Source: Marinobacter oulmenensis (GTDB lineage Bacteria; Pseudomonadota; Gammaproteobacteria; Pseudomonadales; Oleiphilaceae). Taken from it: 64,000 nucleotides of DNA. The stretch's first letter is position 1, and the number at the start of each line of letters is the position of its first letter. This document shows, piece by piece, positions 27,551-36,584 of the stretch. The translations under genes were made by a program, and so were the position numbers. Under the pieces are notes generated by a model. The model had not been told where the DNA came from. It did no database searches and saw only the letters and a list, made by a program, of their open reading frames with translations. The stretch spans positions 1-64,000 of the forward strand of contig NZ_JACHFE010000003.1 in the NCBI RefSeq assembly GCF_014201735.1. The letters are read 5' to 3'.

Positions 27551-27931
27551 GCACAACAACAAAAACAAGAGTGACAAAGCAGCGCCACAACAAAAACAAA
27601 AAGCTGCTGGAAGCGCCCGGCAACAAAAACAGGGCGCAAGCGAACTGAGCGTTTTGGGTACTGAGCTTTTTAGTGGTCCCAAGGCATGTGCGAGTTGTAA
27701 ACGTGGAGAAGAATCGTCTTCCAGACGGCACCGCGGCTACTGTGAACACGCACCATGTCCCTGACTACTCTATGTATTCAAAGCTTTCCGTTTGCGTTGC
27801 TTGATATCCCGAACGTGGGATGACGCAGTGGGAGTAGAACAACCAACAAGAATCCCGGCAACAATAAAAACAATGCAGATCGTCAACGCTTTCAGGGCGG
27901 ATTCGTGAAAACGGGTCCGCCTTTTGATTTT
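27551..27931 (+). ncRNA. crcZ: CrcZ-type small RNA (Crc/Hfq decoy)
   Basis: An RNA of about 380 bases between cbrB and pcnB, the place of crcZ (about 407 bases) in P. aeruginosa. It opens with GCACAACAACAAAAACAAG, close to the Pseudomonas 5' end as I recall it. Five CA motifs are visible: 27554-27570, 27587-27602, 27622-27630, 27837-27852 and 27860-27873. The second sits in the loop of a hairpin (27578-27583 with 27603-27608), and the third in a GCGCCC/GGGCGC loop (27613-27618 with 27632-27637). In Pseudomonas such RNA sequesters the Crc/Hfq complex and relieves catabolite repression. No protein frame on either strand is credible. Confidence 0.88.
27896..27931 (+). terminator. crcZ terminator
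   Basis: Stem GGCGGA (27896-27901) with TCCGCC (27916-27921), extended inward by two G-T and two G-C pairs to ten, loop TGAAAA, then TTTTGATTTT (27922-27931). Confidence 0.85.
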
Positions 27932-28037
27932 CTGGCCCCTGCCTCACCTGTGCCACCTCCATGCCACCTCAGACATGGGCAAATCCTGCGCAAACCGGTA
28001 GACTTGCCGTTTTTGCACACTGCAAGCACAGAATTAC

Positions 28038-29402
28038 ATGCCAAAACGACTCGTAGACAAGCTCCGTGCCTTTATCCCCGGTAACGGGAAAAAGAAGCCC
28101 CGACAGTACCAGCGTCAGGAAATTCCCCGGGACCAGCACAACCTCTCCCGCTCCATGATCAGTGAAGCGGCCCGGAAGGTGCTGCACCGGCTCAACAAAT
28201 CCGGCTTTGAAGCCTACCTGGTGGGTGGCGGCGTAAGGGATATCCTCCTGGGAGGACAGCCCAAGGATTTCGACATTGCCACCGACGCGACCCCCGAAGA
28301 GGTGCACGACCTGTTCCGGAACTCCCGCCTGATCGGCCGGCGATTCCGCATCGTGCACGTGGTGTTCGGGCGCGAAATCATCGAGGTGACCACCTTCCGC
28401 GGCAACGCCCGCAATACCGAGGAAGATCTCGCGGAGGATGAGCACAAGACCAGCGAGCATGGTCTTCTGCTCAGGGACAATGTCTACGGCACCCAGGAAG
28501 AGGATGCCCTGCGCCGGGACTTCACCATCAACGCCCTCTATTACTGCATCCGCGATTTCACGGTGATTGATTTCACCAGTGGCGTCGAGGATATGGAAAA
28601 CCGGCTGATCCGTCTGATCGGGGACCCTGAGACCCGGTACCGGGAAGACCCGGTACGAATGCTGCGGGCCATCCGGTTTGCCGCCAAGCTCGGCTTTGAT
28701 ATCGAGCCGGAGACCGAGGCTCCTATCCGGGAACTGGCGCCGCTGCTGACCCATATCCCGCCGGCCCGTCTGTTCGACGAAGTGCTCAAACTGCTCTCGG
28801 CGGGCCACGGCGAAGCCACCTATGACCTGCTGCTGGACTACGGGCTGCTGTCACCGCTGTTTCCGGAAACCGCCAGGGCCCTGGAGGCCGGTGAACCCGA
28901 TGAACTGATCCGCCAGGCACTGCGCAACACCGACGCCCGGATTGCCCGGGGCAAGTCGGTCAGCCCCTACTTCATGTTTGCCGCCATGCTCTGGCCGGCC
29001 CTGCAGGTCGAGTGGCGCCGCCGCCAGGACAATGGCGATCCGGTACAGCCGGCACTGCACGGCGCCATAGGCAAGGTCATCGGCCGCCAGGTACAGGCCA
29101 CCGCCATCCCCAAACGTTTCTCCGGGCCCATGAAGGAAATCTGGGAAATGCAGATGCGTCTGCCCCGCCGCCAGGGCAAGCGGGCCTTCGGCACCCTGAC
29201 TCACCCCAGGTTCCGTGCCGCTTACGATTTCCTGCTGGTACGGGAAGCCGCCGGGGAAATCGAGCCCGGTCTCGGGCAATGGTGGACCGACTTCCAGCAG
29301 GCGGATGAGCAGGGTCAGGAAAAAATGCTGACCCAGCTCGGCTCCGCCGGCCCACGCAAACGGCGCAAGCGTCGCAAACCGGCCAACAAGCCCTCCTCAT
29401 GA
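28038..29402 (+). CDS. pcnB: poly(A) polymerase I
   Basis: Adds poly(A) tails to RNA 3' ends and promotes decay. The 454-residue protein belongs to the class II nucleotidyltransferases: GGGVRDILLGGQPKDFDIAT is the flanking and catalytic Asp motif, followed by RRFRIVHV, RRDFTINAL and EDPVRMLRAIRFAAKL; the tail is strongly basic (KRRKRRKPANK), as in PcnB rather than CCA-adding enzyme. It starts 107 bases after the crcZ terminator and overlaps folK by ATGA. Confidence 0.95.
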   Translation: MPKRLVDKLRAFIPGNGKKKPRQYQRQEIPRDQHNLSRSMISEAARKVLHRLNKSGFEAYLVGGGVRDILLGGQPKDFDIATDATPEEVHDLFRNSRLIGRRFRIVHVVFGREIIEVTTFRGNARNTEEDLAEDEHKTSEHGLLLRDNVYGTQEEDALRRDFTINALYYCIRDFTVIDFTSGVEDMENRLIRLIGDPETRYREDPVRMLRAIRFAAKLGFDIEPETEAPIRELAPLLTHIPPARLFDEVLKLLSAGHGEATYDLLLDYGLLSPLFPETARALEAGEPDELIRQALRNTDARIARGKSVSPYFMFAAMLWPALQVEWRRRQDNGDPVQPALHGAIGKVIGRQVQATAIPKRFSGPMKEIWEMQMRLPRRQGKRAFGTLTHPRFRAAYDFLLVREAAGEIEPGLGQWWTDFQQADEQGQEKMLTQLGSAGPRKRRKRRKPANKPSS

Positions 29403-29893
29403 CCACCACGGCCTACATCGGACTGGGCAGCAATCTGGCCGACCCGGCCAGCCAGCTGGCCCACGCCGTGGCCGAGCTGGCCGGTCTGCCCGGCACGGTC
29501 CTGGAAGCCCAGTCGCCCTTTTACGCCAGCCGCCCAGTGGGCCCGGCCGATCAACCGGACTTCATCAACGGAGCGGTCAGACTGGCGACCAACCTGGACG
29601 CTCATCAGCTGCTGGATCAGATGCAGGCGATTGAGCAGGCCCATGGCCGGGTGCGCGTTCAGCACTGGGGGCCACGGACCCTGGATCTGGACCTTTTGCT
29701 GTTCGGCGAGGCAGTGATCCACGATGACCGGCTGACAGTGCCGCACCCCGAGCTCCCCAACCGGGATTTCGTGCTTCAGCCTCTGCTGGATCTGGCCGCT
29801 GACCTGACGCTCCCTGACGGTCGCAGCATCGCCGCCCTGCGCCGCGACTGCCCGGACAACCAGTTGCGCAAACTCCCGCCGCTGCCCCGGTGA
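29399..29893 (+). CDS. folK: HPPK (2-amino-4-hydroxy-6-hydroxymethyldihydropteridine diphosphokinase)
   Basis: Transfers pyrophosphate to the pterin precursor of folate. The 164-residue protein has the family motifs YIGLGSNLADP, RVGPADQ-like substrate loop (RPVGPADQPDFINGAV), WGPRTLDLDLLLFG (the Asp pair binds Mg) and VPHPELPNRDFVLQPL. Start overlaps pcnB by ATGA; pcnB-folK-panB-panC is also the P. aeruginosa order. This is the standard FolK; a more divergent paralogue lies at 33328-33852. Confidence 0.95.
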   Translation: MTTTAYIGLGSNLADPASQLAHAVAELAGLPGTVLEAQSPFYASRPVGPADQPDFINGAVRLATNLDAHQLLDQMQAIEQAHGRVRVQHWGPRTLDLDLLLFGEAVIHDDRLTVPHPELPNRDFVLQPLLDLAADLTLPDGRSIAALRRDCPDNQLRKLPPLPR

Positions 29894-30016
29894 AGCATTG
29901 CCCGGCCGGCCGTGGCTCTTGTCTACGGCATACCCGGACAGTAATCTAGACACCTGTCCCAACGGCCGGATGACACCGGCGATGACATGCCCATCCACCC
30001 ACAAGGCAAGGATCCT

Positions 30017-30811
30017 ATGGCAGTTACCATCAATACTCTGCGGGAATACAAACAGAAGGGCGAAGCCTTTTCGGCCCTGACTTCCTATGATGCCACCTTC
30101 GCTCAGGTTGTCAGCGAAGCCGGCGTGGATGTCATCCTGATCGGCGATTCCCTGGGCATGGTGCTTCAGGGCAACGACAGCACTCTGCCGGTCACCATGG
30201 ACGAACTGGTTTACCACACCCGTTGTGTGGCAAAGGGCAACCGGGGTTCCCTGGTCATGGCCGATATGCCGTTCATGTCCTATGGCACTATTCCCGATGC
30301 ACTGGATAACGCCGCCGAACTGATGCGCGCGGGCGCGCACATGGTCAAGCTTGAGGGCACGGACTGGATGAAAGACACCATCCACGCCCTGAGCGAACGG
30401 GGTGTGCCGGTGTGTGCTCACCTCGGGCTGACACCTCAGTTTGTGAACAAACTTGGTGGTTACAAGGTGCAGGGCCGCAACGAAAAAGCGGCGGAAGCCA
30501 TGATCGAGCATGCTTGTGAACTGGAGGCTGCGGGAGCGGATGCCATTCTGCTTGAATGCGTACCGGCACCGCTGGCTGCCCGCATTACCCAGGCAGTTCA
30601 GGCCCCGGTCATCGGCATTGGCGCCGGCTCCGGCACCGATGGCCAGGTACTGGTGGTGCACGACATGCTGGGCCTGACGACCGGCCACAAGCCCCGGTTC
30701 GTCAAGGATTTCCTGGCGGAGAACGCCTCCATATCCGAAGCGATTGCGGCCTACCATCAGGCCGTCAAAGCACGCACATTCCCGGCCGAGGAGCACACGT
30801 TCAAAGCATGA
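30017..30811 (+). CDS. panB: 3-methyl-2-oxobutanoate hydroxymethyltransferase
   Basis: First committed step of pantothenate synthesis: ketopantoate formation with methylene-THF. The 264-residue protein (same length as E. coli) shows [45 protein letters not shown] and [21 protein letters not shown]. Start ATG 30017 (MAVTINTL) with AAGGAT upstream; an ATG ten codons earlier is less likely. A weak TTGTCT-17-TAATCT promoter (29918-29946) precedes it. Overlaps panC by ATGA. Confidence 0.96.
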   Translation: MAVTINTLREYKQKGEAFSALTSYDATFAQVVSEAGVDVILIGDSLGMVLQGNDSTLPVTMDELVYHTRCVAKGNRGSLVMADMPFMSYGTIPDALDNAAELMRAGAHMVKLEGTDWMKDTIHALSERGVPVCAHLGLTPQFVNKLGGYKVQGRNEKAAEAMIEHACELEAAGADAILLECVPAPLAARITQAVQAPVIGIGAGSGTDGQVLVVHDMLGLTTGHKPRFVKDFLAENASISEAIAAYHQAVKARTFPAEEHTFKA

Positions 30812-31656
30812 GAACCGTCCACTCCCTCAAAGAACTTCGCACCATCCTGCGTGGCTATCGCCAGCAGGGCAAAACCATCGGCCTGGTGCCCACCATGGGC
30901 AACCTGCACGACGGCCACATCTCACTGGTCCGCAAGGCCACCGAGGCGGCCGACGTGGTGGTCACCAGTATCTTCGTGAACCCGATGCAGTTTGGCGCCA
31001 ACGAAGACCTGGACACTTACCCGCGCACCCTGGCAGATGACCAGGAAAAGCTGCGGCTGGCTGGAAACACGCTGGTCTTTGCCCCCACCGCGGAAGAGAT
31101 CTACCCGGAAGGGCTGGCCCGCCAGACCCGCGTGGTGGTGCCGGAGGTCAGCGAAGGACACTGCGGCGCCAGTCGCCCCGGTCATTTCGAGGGCGTGGCC
31201 ACGGTAGTGAGCATGCTGTTCAACATGGTTCAGCCGGACTTCGCCGTTTTTGGCGAGAAGGATTTCCAGCAACTGGCCGTGATCCGGAAAATGGCCCGTG
31301 ACCTGCTGATTCCGGTGGAGGTTATTGGCGCCCCCACCGTGCGCGAAGCTGACGGTCTGGCCAAAAGCTCCCGCAACGGCTATCTGTCGGAAGAGGAGCG
31401 GGCCATTGCCCCGACACTGTACAGAGCCCTGGAGACAACGGTCGCCGAACTGGCCAGTGGCCGGACCGATTTTGAGGCGCTGGAGACCGAAGCTCAGCAG
31501 ACACTGACTGGCGCCGGCTTCAGACCCGACTATTTTAATATAGTGAACAGCCAGACTCTCAAACCGGCAACCGCAGAGGATCCGGAGCTGACGGTTCTGG
31601 CCGCCGCCTTTCTCGGGACGACCCGGCTCATCGACAATCTGTCGGTCAGGCGGTAG
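30808..31656 (+). CDS. panC: pantothenate synthetase
   Basis: ATP-dependent condensation of pantoate with beta-alanine. The 282-residue protein has the HIGH-like motif [31 protein letters not shown] and the KMSKS-like segment [14 protein letters not shown] overlap with panB. In P. aeruginosa panD follows; here pgi follows directly, so beta-alanine must come from a panD elsewhere or another route. Confidence 0.96.
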   Translation: MRTVHSLKELRTILRGYRQQGKTIGLVPTMGNLHDGHISLVRKATEAADVVVTSIFVNPMQFGANEDLDTYPRTLADDQEKLRLAGNTLVFAPTAEEIYPEGLARQTRVVVPEVSEGHCGASRPGHFEGVATVVSMLFNMVQPDFAVFGEKDFQQLAVIRKMARDLLIPVEVIGAPTVREADGLAKSSRNGYLSEEERAIAPTLYRALETTVAELASGRTDFEALETEAQQTLTGAGFRPDYFNIVNSQTLKPATAEDPELTVLAAAFLGTTRLIDNLSVRR

Positions 31657-31692
31657 TCACCGGAATCCGCCTGACAACGCAAGGATGTCACT

Positions 31693-33354
31693 ATGCCGAA
31701 CAGCCCGTCCCTGACCCAGCGCCCGGAATGGCAACGACTGGAACAACTGCGACAACCGCTGTCCGGCATCACCATGAGGACGCTTTTCGACGGCGACCCG
31801 GAACGTGCCAGCCGATATCTGGTCCGGGCAGCTGGGCTCACTCTGGACTTCTCCCGCAACCGCTTGAACGATGACATTCTCAGCGCCCTGACCGATCTGG
31901 CAGATGCCTGCGGCCTGGAGGCAAAGCGCGAGGCGCTGTTCTCCGGGGCTCGGGTCAACCTCACAGAACAGCGCCCGGCCCTGCACACCGCTCTGCGGGC
32001 GCCGACAGACAGTGACCCGGTCCGAGTGGAAGGCGAGGACGTTCTACCGGAAGTTCACGCCACGCTCGACCGGATGGAGCAACTGGTCGAAGATGTCCAG
32101 CAGGGCCGGAAAACCGGCCACACCGGTAAAGCCTTCACCGACCTGGTGAGCATCGGTATTGGCGGTTCCTTCCTTGGCCCGAAACTGGCCACGGAAGCCC
32201 TGGTTCCTTTTCATCAGGGCAGCCTTCGCTGCCACTTCGTGGCCAATATTGACGGCACGGATATCCAGCGCACCCTGGCGGACCTCAACCCGGAAACCAC
32301 CCTGTTCCTGGTCCAGTCGAAATCCTTCCGGACCCAGGAAACCCGGGAAAACAGTCTGGTAGCCAGACACTGGCTGGTGGATGGCCTGGGCGATGAATCC
32401 GCCACCGAAGGCCATTTCCTGGCCGTGACCACCAACACCGAAGGGGCGGCCGACTTCGGCATCAGGGTTGATAACCAGTTTCCCATGTGGGACTGGGTGG
32501 GCGGCCGTTACTCACTGTGGTCTGCCATCGGTCTGCCTATTGCGTTTGTTATCGGCATGTCCCGGTTCCGCGAACTGCTGGCCGGAGCCCATGCCATGGA
32601 TGAGCATTTCAGGGAGGCGCCATCCGACCGGAACCTGCCGGTGCTGATGGCCATGCTCAGTGTCTGGTACAACAATTTCTGGGGGGCCCAAAGCCATGTG
32701 GTAGTCCCCTATGACGAATATCTCCGCTTCCTGCCCGAGCACCTGCAGCAACTGGATATGGAAAGTAACGGCAAGCGGGTGCAGCAGGACGGCAGCCCGG
32801 TGGCGGTCGATACCGGCCCGGTACTCTGGGGTGGCGTGGGTGCCAACGGGCAGCACGCCTACCACCAGTTGATTCATCAGGGCACCCGACTGATTCCGGC
32901 GGATTTCATCGTTCCGCTGCGCTCCCATAACCCGGTAGCGAGCCACCACGCGGCCCTGTATGCCAACTGTCTGGCCCAGGCCCGGGCCATGATGGCCGGC
33001 AAAACGGAAGCGGAGGCAGAGCAGGAGTTGCTGGCGTCAGGCCTCAGTGCAGAGGAGGCACGCTGGCTGGCCCCGCACAAGACCATTCCCGGCAACCGGC
33101 CGTGCAACCTGCTGACCATGGATCAGCTCACTCCGGCCACTCTGGGGGCCCTGATTGCTCTGTATGAACACCGAACCTTCGTCCAGAGTGTGATCTGGGG
33201 CATCGACTGTTTTGATCAGTGGGGTGTGGAACTGGGCAAGCAGATCGGCCAGCACATCCTACCCAGACTGCTGGAGGGGGCCCCGGAAGGGACGGCCGGC
33301 GACAGTGCCACCGACCACATGATTGATCTATTCCGCCGCGCCAACGGCCTCTGA
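31693..33354 (+). CDS. pgi: glucose-6-phosphate isomerase
   Basis: Interconverts glucose-6-P and fructose-6-P. The 553-residue protein has SIGIGGSFLGPKLA, VQSKSFRTQETREN, the family signatures FPMWDWVGGRYSLWSAIGLP and GVGANGQHAYHQLIHQGT (containing the catalytic region) and SVIWGIDCFDQWGVELGKQ. It follows panC by 36 bases and its last 27 bases overlap the convergent folK paralogue. Confidence 0.97.
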   Translation: MPNSPSLTQRPEWQRLEQLRQPLSGITMRTLFDGDPERASRYLVRAAGLTLDFSRNRLNDDILSALTDLADACGLEAKREALFSGARVNLTEQRPALHTALRAPTDSDPVRVEGEDVLPEVHATLDRMEQLVEDVQQGRKTGHTGKAFTDLVSIGIGGSFLGPKLATEALVPFHQGSLRCHFVANIDGTDIQRTLADLNPETTLFLVQSKSFRTQETRENSLVARHWLVDGLGDESATEGHFLAVTTNTEGAADFGIRVDNQFPMWDWVGGRYSLWSAIGLPIAFVIGMSRFRELLAGAHAMDEHFREAPSDRNLPVLMAMLSVWYNNFWGAQSHVVVPYDEYLRFLPEHLQQLDMESNGKRVQQDGSPVAVDTGPVLWGGVGANGQHAYHQLIHQGTRLIPADFIVPLRSHNPVASHHAALYANCLAQARAMMAGKTEAEAEQELLASGLSAEEARWLAPHKTIPGNRPCNLLTMDQLTPATLGALIALYEHRTFVQSVIWGIDCFDQWGVELGKQIGQHILPRLLEGAPEGTAGDSATDHMIDLFRRANGL

Positions 33355-33852
33355 AATCAGCTGGCCGCGCCAGCGGAAATCTACCGGCCACAGTTTCTGA
33401 TCACGACGGTAGTCCTGCCATAACTCACCGTAGGTTTTGCCACAGGCGGGATGGGGAGTGCCTGGGGCAAGGTCGGCAAGGGGCCGGAGAACAAACGCAT
33501 TTTTCAGGATTTCCGCCCGCGGCAGTTCAATGCCATCCACCGTGCCCACGCGATCGTCGTGGGTCAGGATATCCAGGTCCAGCGTCCGCGGACTGAATTT
33601 GGGGGCGCCGGCACGGCGGCCGTTTTCTGCCTCCAGCTGTTTGAAACGCCGGGACAGCTCCCCTGGCGACAGCTCGGTATCGATCCCCACCACCAGGTTC
33701 AGGAAATCGGAGCCCTCGAAACCAACCGATTCGCTCTCATACACCGGCGATACGGAGAGCTCACCAAACCAGTCCGCCAGGGCATCAAGGGCGGAGGCCA
33801 CGTGCCGGTAACGGTCAATGTTGCTGCCGATACTGATGTACACGCGACTCAT
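33328..33852 (-). CDS. folK: second HPPK-like protein (FolK paralogue)
   Basis: A 174-residue protein with the HPPK motifs YISIGSNIDRYRHV, GSDFLNLVVGI, FSPRTLDLDILTHDD and LPRAEILKNAFVLRPLADLAP. It overlaps folB upstream (ATGA) and lies in a folK2-folB-plsY-tsaD block like PA0583-PA0580 in P. aeruginosa, so it has a long-standing place next to dihydroneopterin aldolase. The TLDLD Asp pair is intact, suggesting activity, but it may act on another pterin. Its 3' end runs 27 bases into pgi. Confidence 0.9.
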   Translation of the reverse strand: MSRVYISIGSNIDRYRHVASALDALADWFGELSVSPVYESESVGFEGSDFLNLVVGIDTELSPGELSRRFKQLEAENGRRAGAPKFSPRTLDLDILTHDDRVGTVDGIELPRAEILKNAFVLRPLADLAPGTPHPACGKTYGELWQDYRRDQKLWPVDFRWRGQLISEAVGAAE

Positions 33853-34208
33853 GACCGCTCTCCCCGTTCAATGCGAACGCCCACCGCCGATGCCGCCGGT
33901 ACCGCCCCGGGCTTGCGCAGAGTCAGCCGCAGCCAGCTGATCCCGAAATGTGACTGAAGCCCGGCGGCGAGCACTTCCGCTGCACGCTCAACCAGCTGGG
34001 GTTCAAGCTGCCGAATACAGCGCGACACGAATTCGGACACCGCGGCATAGTCCAGAGCATCGGCAACATCATCGCTGGCGCCGGGCGCACGGTTGTCCCA
34101 GGCCATTTCCAGGTCCACCAGCAGGCGCTGGGTAATGTCCCGCTCCCAGTCATACACACCGATGACGGTCTCCACCGCCAGTCCTTCGATGAAAACGATA
34201 TCTGCCAA
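33849..34208 (-). CDS. folB: dihydroneopterin aldolase
   Basis: Produces 6-hydroxymethyl-dihydropterin for folate synthesis. The 119-residue protein reads ADIVFIEGLAVETVIGVYDWER at its start and LTLRKPGAVPAASAVGVRIER at its end, both family-typical, with the conserved Glu (IGVYDWE) and Lys (RKPGA). The start is TTG 34208: GGGAG lies six bases before it and the product has normal length; ATG 34235 would add nine unrelated residues without a Shine-Dalgarno. Overlaps the next gene, a folK paralogue, by ATGA. Confidence 0.94.
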   Translation of the reverse strand: MADIVFIEGLAVETVIGVYDWERDITQRLLVDLEMAWDNRAPGASDDVADALDYAAVSEFVSRCIRQLEPQLVERAAEVLAAGLQSHFGISWLRLTLRKPGAVPAASAVGVRIERGERS

Positions 34209-34337
34209 GCCCGACTCCCGCTGTGTTCCACTCATGGCTGATTGAATAATGCACAGGCAGCGGATACTGTGATCCGCCGAAGCCCGGCATTTTCTCACAG
34301 AACACCCGGTGGCGTCTGCGCCACCGACAGCGGAACC

Positions 34338-34931
34338 ATGGATGTGAACAGCAACCCGATCCTCATTGTCTCTCTCTGCTTTGCCGCCTATCTGGCCGGA
34401 TCGGTGCTGTTTGCCATGCCCGTGTGCCGGGCATGGCAACTGCCGGACCCGCGGGTGCTGGGCTCCGGCAACCCCGGGGCCACCAACGTGTTCCGCAATG
34501 GCGGCTGGAAGCCCGCGCTGGTCACCCTGCTACTGGATGCGTTCAAGGGCTGGCTGCCGGTCTGGCTGGCCAACGTGGCGGGCTTTTCCATCATTGTGCA
34601 GGCGATGGTTGCCCTGTGCGCGGTCACCGGCCACATGATTCCGGTGTTTTACCGGTTCAAGGGGGGCAAAGGCGTGGCAACGGGCCTGGGGGCTGGGCTG
34701 GCGCTGGCGCCGCTGACCACCGGGCTGATGGCCGTGCTCTGGCTGCTGGCGATGTGGCGCTGGCGGATATCCGCCCTGGCCTCAGTGATCGCCATTGTCA
34801 GCGGACCGGTGATCAGCGCTTTACTGGAACCGGATACTCTGCCCCTGTTCGGGCTGCTGACACTGCTGATTGTGGTGCGCCACCGCAACAACCTGATCCG
34901 ATTGGCGCAGGGCCGGGAAACCGGTCTCTAA
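34338..34931 (+). CDS. plsY: glycerol-3-phosphate acyltransferase PlsY
   Basis: Membrane enzyme that acylates glycerol-3-phosphate from acyl phosphate, starting phospholipid synthesis. The 197-residue protein has about five hydrophobic helices and the three PlsY motifs: [30 protein letters not shown] and RHRNNLIRL near the end. Start ATG 34338 fits family length. Divergent from folB and convergent with tsaD, overlapping its stop by four bases. Confidence 0.95.
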   Translation: MDVNSNPILIVSLCFAAYLAGSVLFAMPVCRAWQLPDPRVLGSGNPGATNVFRNGGWKPALVTLLLDAFKGWLPVWLANVAGFSIIVQAMVALCAVTGHMIPVFYRFKGGKGVATGLGAGLALAPLTTGLMAVLWLLAMWRWRISALASVIAIVSGPVISALLEPDTLPLFGLLTLLIVVRHRNNLIRLAQGRETGL

Positions 34932-35983
34932 CCGACCAGACCCTCCGCCCGCGGTTCATTGACCGGAGGCAGTGTATTCATCGGCCAGCGCGGCACCGAG
35001 ACGATACGCTCGCCATCGCGCTGCCCGGCCCTCAGGCGTTGGGCACCGGCGTAGGCGATCATGGCGCCGTTATCGGTACAGAATTCCGGACGGGCATAGA
35101 ACACCGAGCCGGACAGCTTGGCCGTCATGGCCTCAAGGCCTGCCCGCAACCGTTTATTGGCACTTACGCCCCCGGCAATCACCAGCCGCTTGCAGCCGGT
35201 TTCCTGGAGCGCACGCCGGCACTTTATTGTCAGCGTGTCCACCACGGCGGCTTCAAACGCCAGGGCGATATCCGCCCGCACCTGCTCATCCAGCTCACCC
35301 GCCTCGCGGGCCCGGTTGACCGTATTGAGAGTAAAGGTCTTCAGCCCACTGAAACTGAAATCCAGCCCCGGCCGGTCCGTCATCGGCCGGGGGAACCGGT
35401 AACGGCCCTCTCGACCTTTCTCGGCCAGTGCCGCCACCCGCGGACCACCCGGATAATCCAGGCCCAGCATTTTGGCGGTCTTGTCGAAAGCCTCGCCAGC
35501 GGCGTCGTCCACCGATTCGCCCAGCATCTGGTATTCACCAATGCCGTCCACCCGGACCAGCTGGGTGTGCCCGCCGGAGACCAGTAGCGCCACAAACGGA
35601 AAGGCCGGCGGGTTGTCCTCCAGCATTGGTGCCAGCAGGTGACCCTCCATGTGATGAACACCCAGTACCGGAATCCCCAGGGCGAAGCCCAGGGCGTGGG
35701 CGACGGAGCCGCCCACCATCAAGGCACCGATCAGACCCGGCCCGGCCGTATAGGCAATGCCTTCAATATCCTGGCGCTGCTTGCCGGCTTCTGCCAGCAC
35801 CTGGTCACACAGGGGCAACAGTTTGCGCACGTGATCCCGCGACGCCAGTTCCGGAACCACTCCCCCATAATCGGCGTGCATGTCGGTCTGACTGAAAAGG
35901 GCATGGGCCAGCAGGCCCTTCTCATCATCAAACAGGGCCACGCCGGTTTCGTCACAGGAGGTTTCGATACCAAGAATCAGCAT
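34928..35983 (-). CDS. tsaD: tRNA threonylcarbamoyladenosine transferase TsaD
   Basis: Catalytic subunit of the t6A37 tRNA modification complex. The 351-residue protein has the ASKHA fold with [14 protein letters not shown] at the start, the metal motif [19 protein letters not shown] and [13 protein letters not shown]. It is divergent from rpsU; the rpsU/tsaD pairing is widespread in bacteria. About 230 bases separate the two starts. Confidence 0.97.
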   Translation of the reverse strand: MLILGIETSCDETGVALFDDEKGLLAHALFSQTDMHADYGGVVPELASRDHVRKLLPLCDQVLAEAGKQRQDIEGIAYTAGPGLIGALMVGGSVAHALGFALGIPVLGVHHMEGHLLAPMLEDNPPAFPFVALLVSGGHTQLVRVDGIGEYQMLGESVDDAAGEAFDKTAKMLGLDYPGGPRVAALAEKGREGRYRFPRPMTDRPGLDFSFSGLKTFTLNTVNRAREAGELDEQVRADIALAFEAAVVDTLTIKCRRALQETGCKRLVIAGGVSANKRLRAGLEAMTAKLSGSVFYARPEFCTDNGAMIAYAGAQRLRAGQRDGERIVSVPRWPMNTLPPVNEPRAEGLVG

Positions 35984-36071
35984 AATCAGCGCCGTATCGG
36001 GAAGAGGGTTTCAGGAAAGCGGCCATTCTAGCAGAAACCCGAGAGCCTACATCAGTTTCGCTGAACAATGA

Positions 36072-36100
36072 TTGACCTCCCCGTGGTCAGCGGCTATCAT
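36072..36100 (+). promoter_or_regulatory. promoter of rpsU-dnaG-rpoD
   Basis: TTGACC (36072-36077), 17-base spacer, TATCAT (36095-36100). A good sigma-70 promoter, giving a leader of about 110 bases before rpsU. No LexA box was recognised. Confidence 0.75.
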
Positions 36101-36217
36101 TGCCGCCCTTAGATGTGCACTGGTCGAGTTTTAGCCAATCTGACCAGGGATCGAGCCGAACGGAGTCGTCCGTCGGAGACAATTTGAAACCGAATCTATC
36201 AGGTAGGTGATTTTCGA

Positions 36218-36433
36218 ATGCCAGCTGTTAAAGTGAAAGAGAATGAACCGTTTGACGTAGCACTGCGTCGCTTCAAGCGCTCCTGCGAGAAGGCCGGTGT
36301 CCTGTCGGAAGTGCGTCGTCGTGAGCACTACGAGAAGCCGACTGCCGTTCGCAAGCGCAAAGCAGCCGCAGCGGTCAAGCGTCATCTCAAGAAGCTTCAG
36401 CGCGAGCAACGCAAGTTCGAGCGTCTGTACTAA
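36218..36433 (+). CDS. rpsU: 30S ribosomal protein S21
   Basis: Small basic ribosomal protein needed for initiation on many mRNAs. The 71-residue sequence ([35 protein letters not shown], then a Lys/Arg-rich tail ending KFERLY) is unmistakable. AGGTAGGTGA precedes the ATG. First gene of the macromolecular-synthesis operon; a terminator follows, so most transcripts stop before dnaG. Confidence 0.98.
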   Translation: MPAVKVKENEPFDVALRRFKRSCEKAGVLSEVRRREHYEKPTAVRKRKAAAAVKRHLKKLQREQRKFERLY

Positions 36434-36500
36434 GTTTCAGCAGACATCGACTGCACAGACCGACTGCCGGGACTGACTGACGTCAGAGCCGGTAATCAGA

Positions 36501-36535
36501 AAATGCCGCCGGGGCCTGGCTTCGGCGGCATTTTT
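36501..36535 (+). terminator. terminator/attenuator between rpsU and dnaG
   Basis: Perfect arms TGCCGCCG (36504-36511) and CGGCGGCA (36523-36530), 11-base loop, five T (36531-36535); the preceding AAA can pair with the T run. A terminator in this position is known in E. coli, where it keeps primase low while S21 is abundant. Confidence 0.9.
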
Positions 36536-36584
36536 GGCTATGGCGAAAACAGTACGCCGGGGCAATCCGGGTGAGTGAGCCAGC

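Noticed and set aside
27513..27749. Leftward 78-codon frame over crcZ
   Set aside because: Low-complexity translation of the CA motifs (runs of Leu/Phe); the RNA explanation fits better.
27765..27962. Leftward 65-codon frame over the crcZ 3' end
   Set aside because: Spans the crcZ terminator, with no ribosome-binding site or features.
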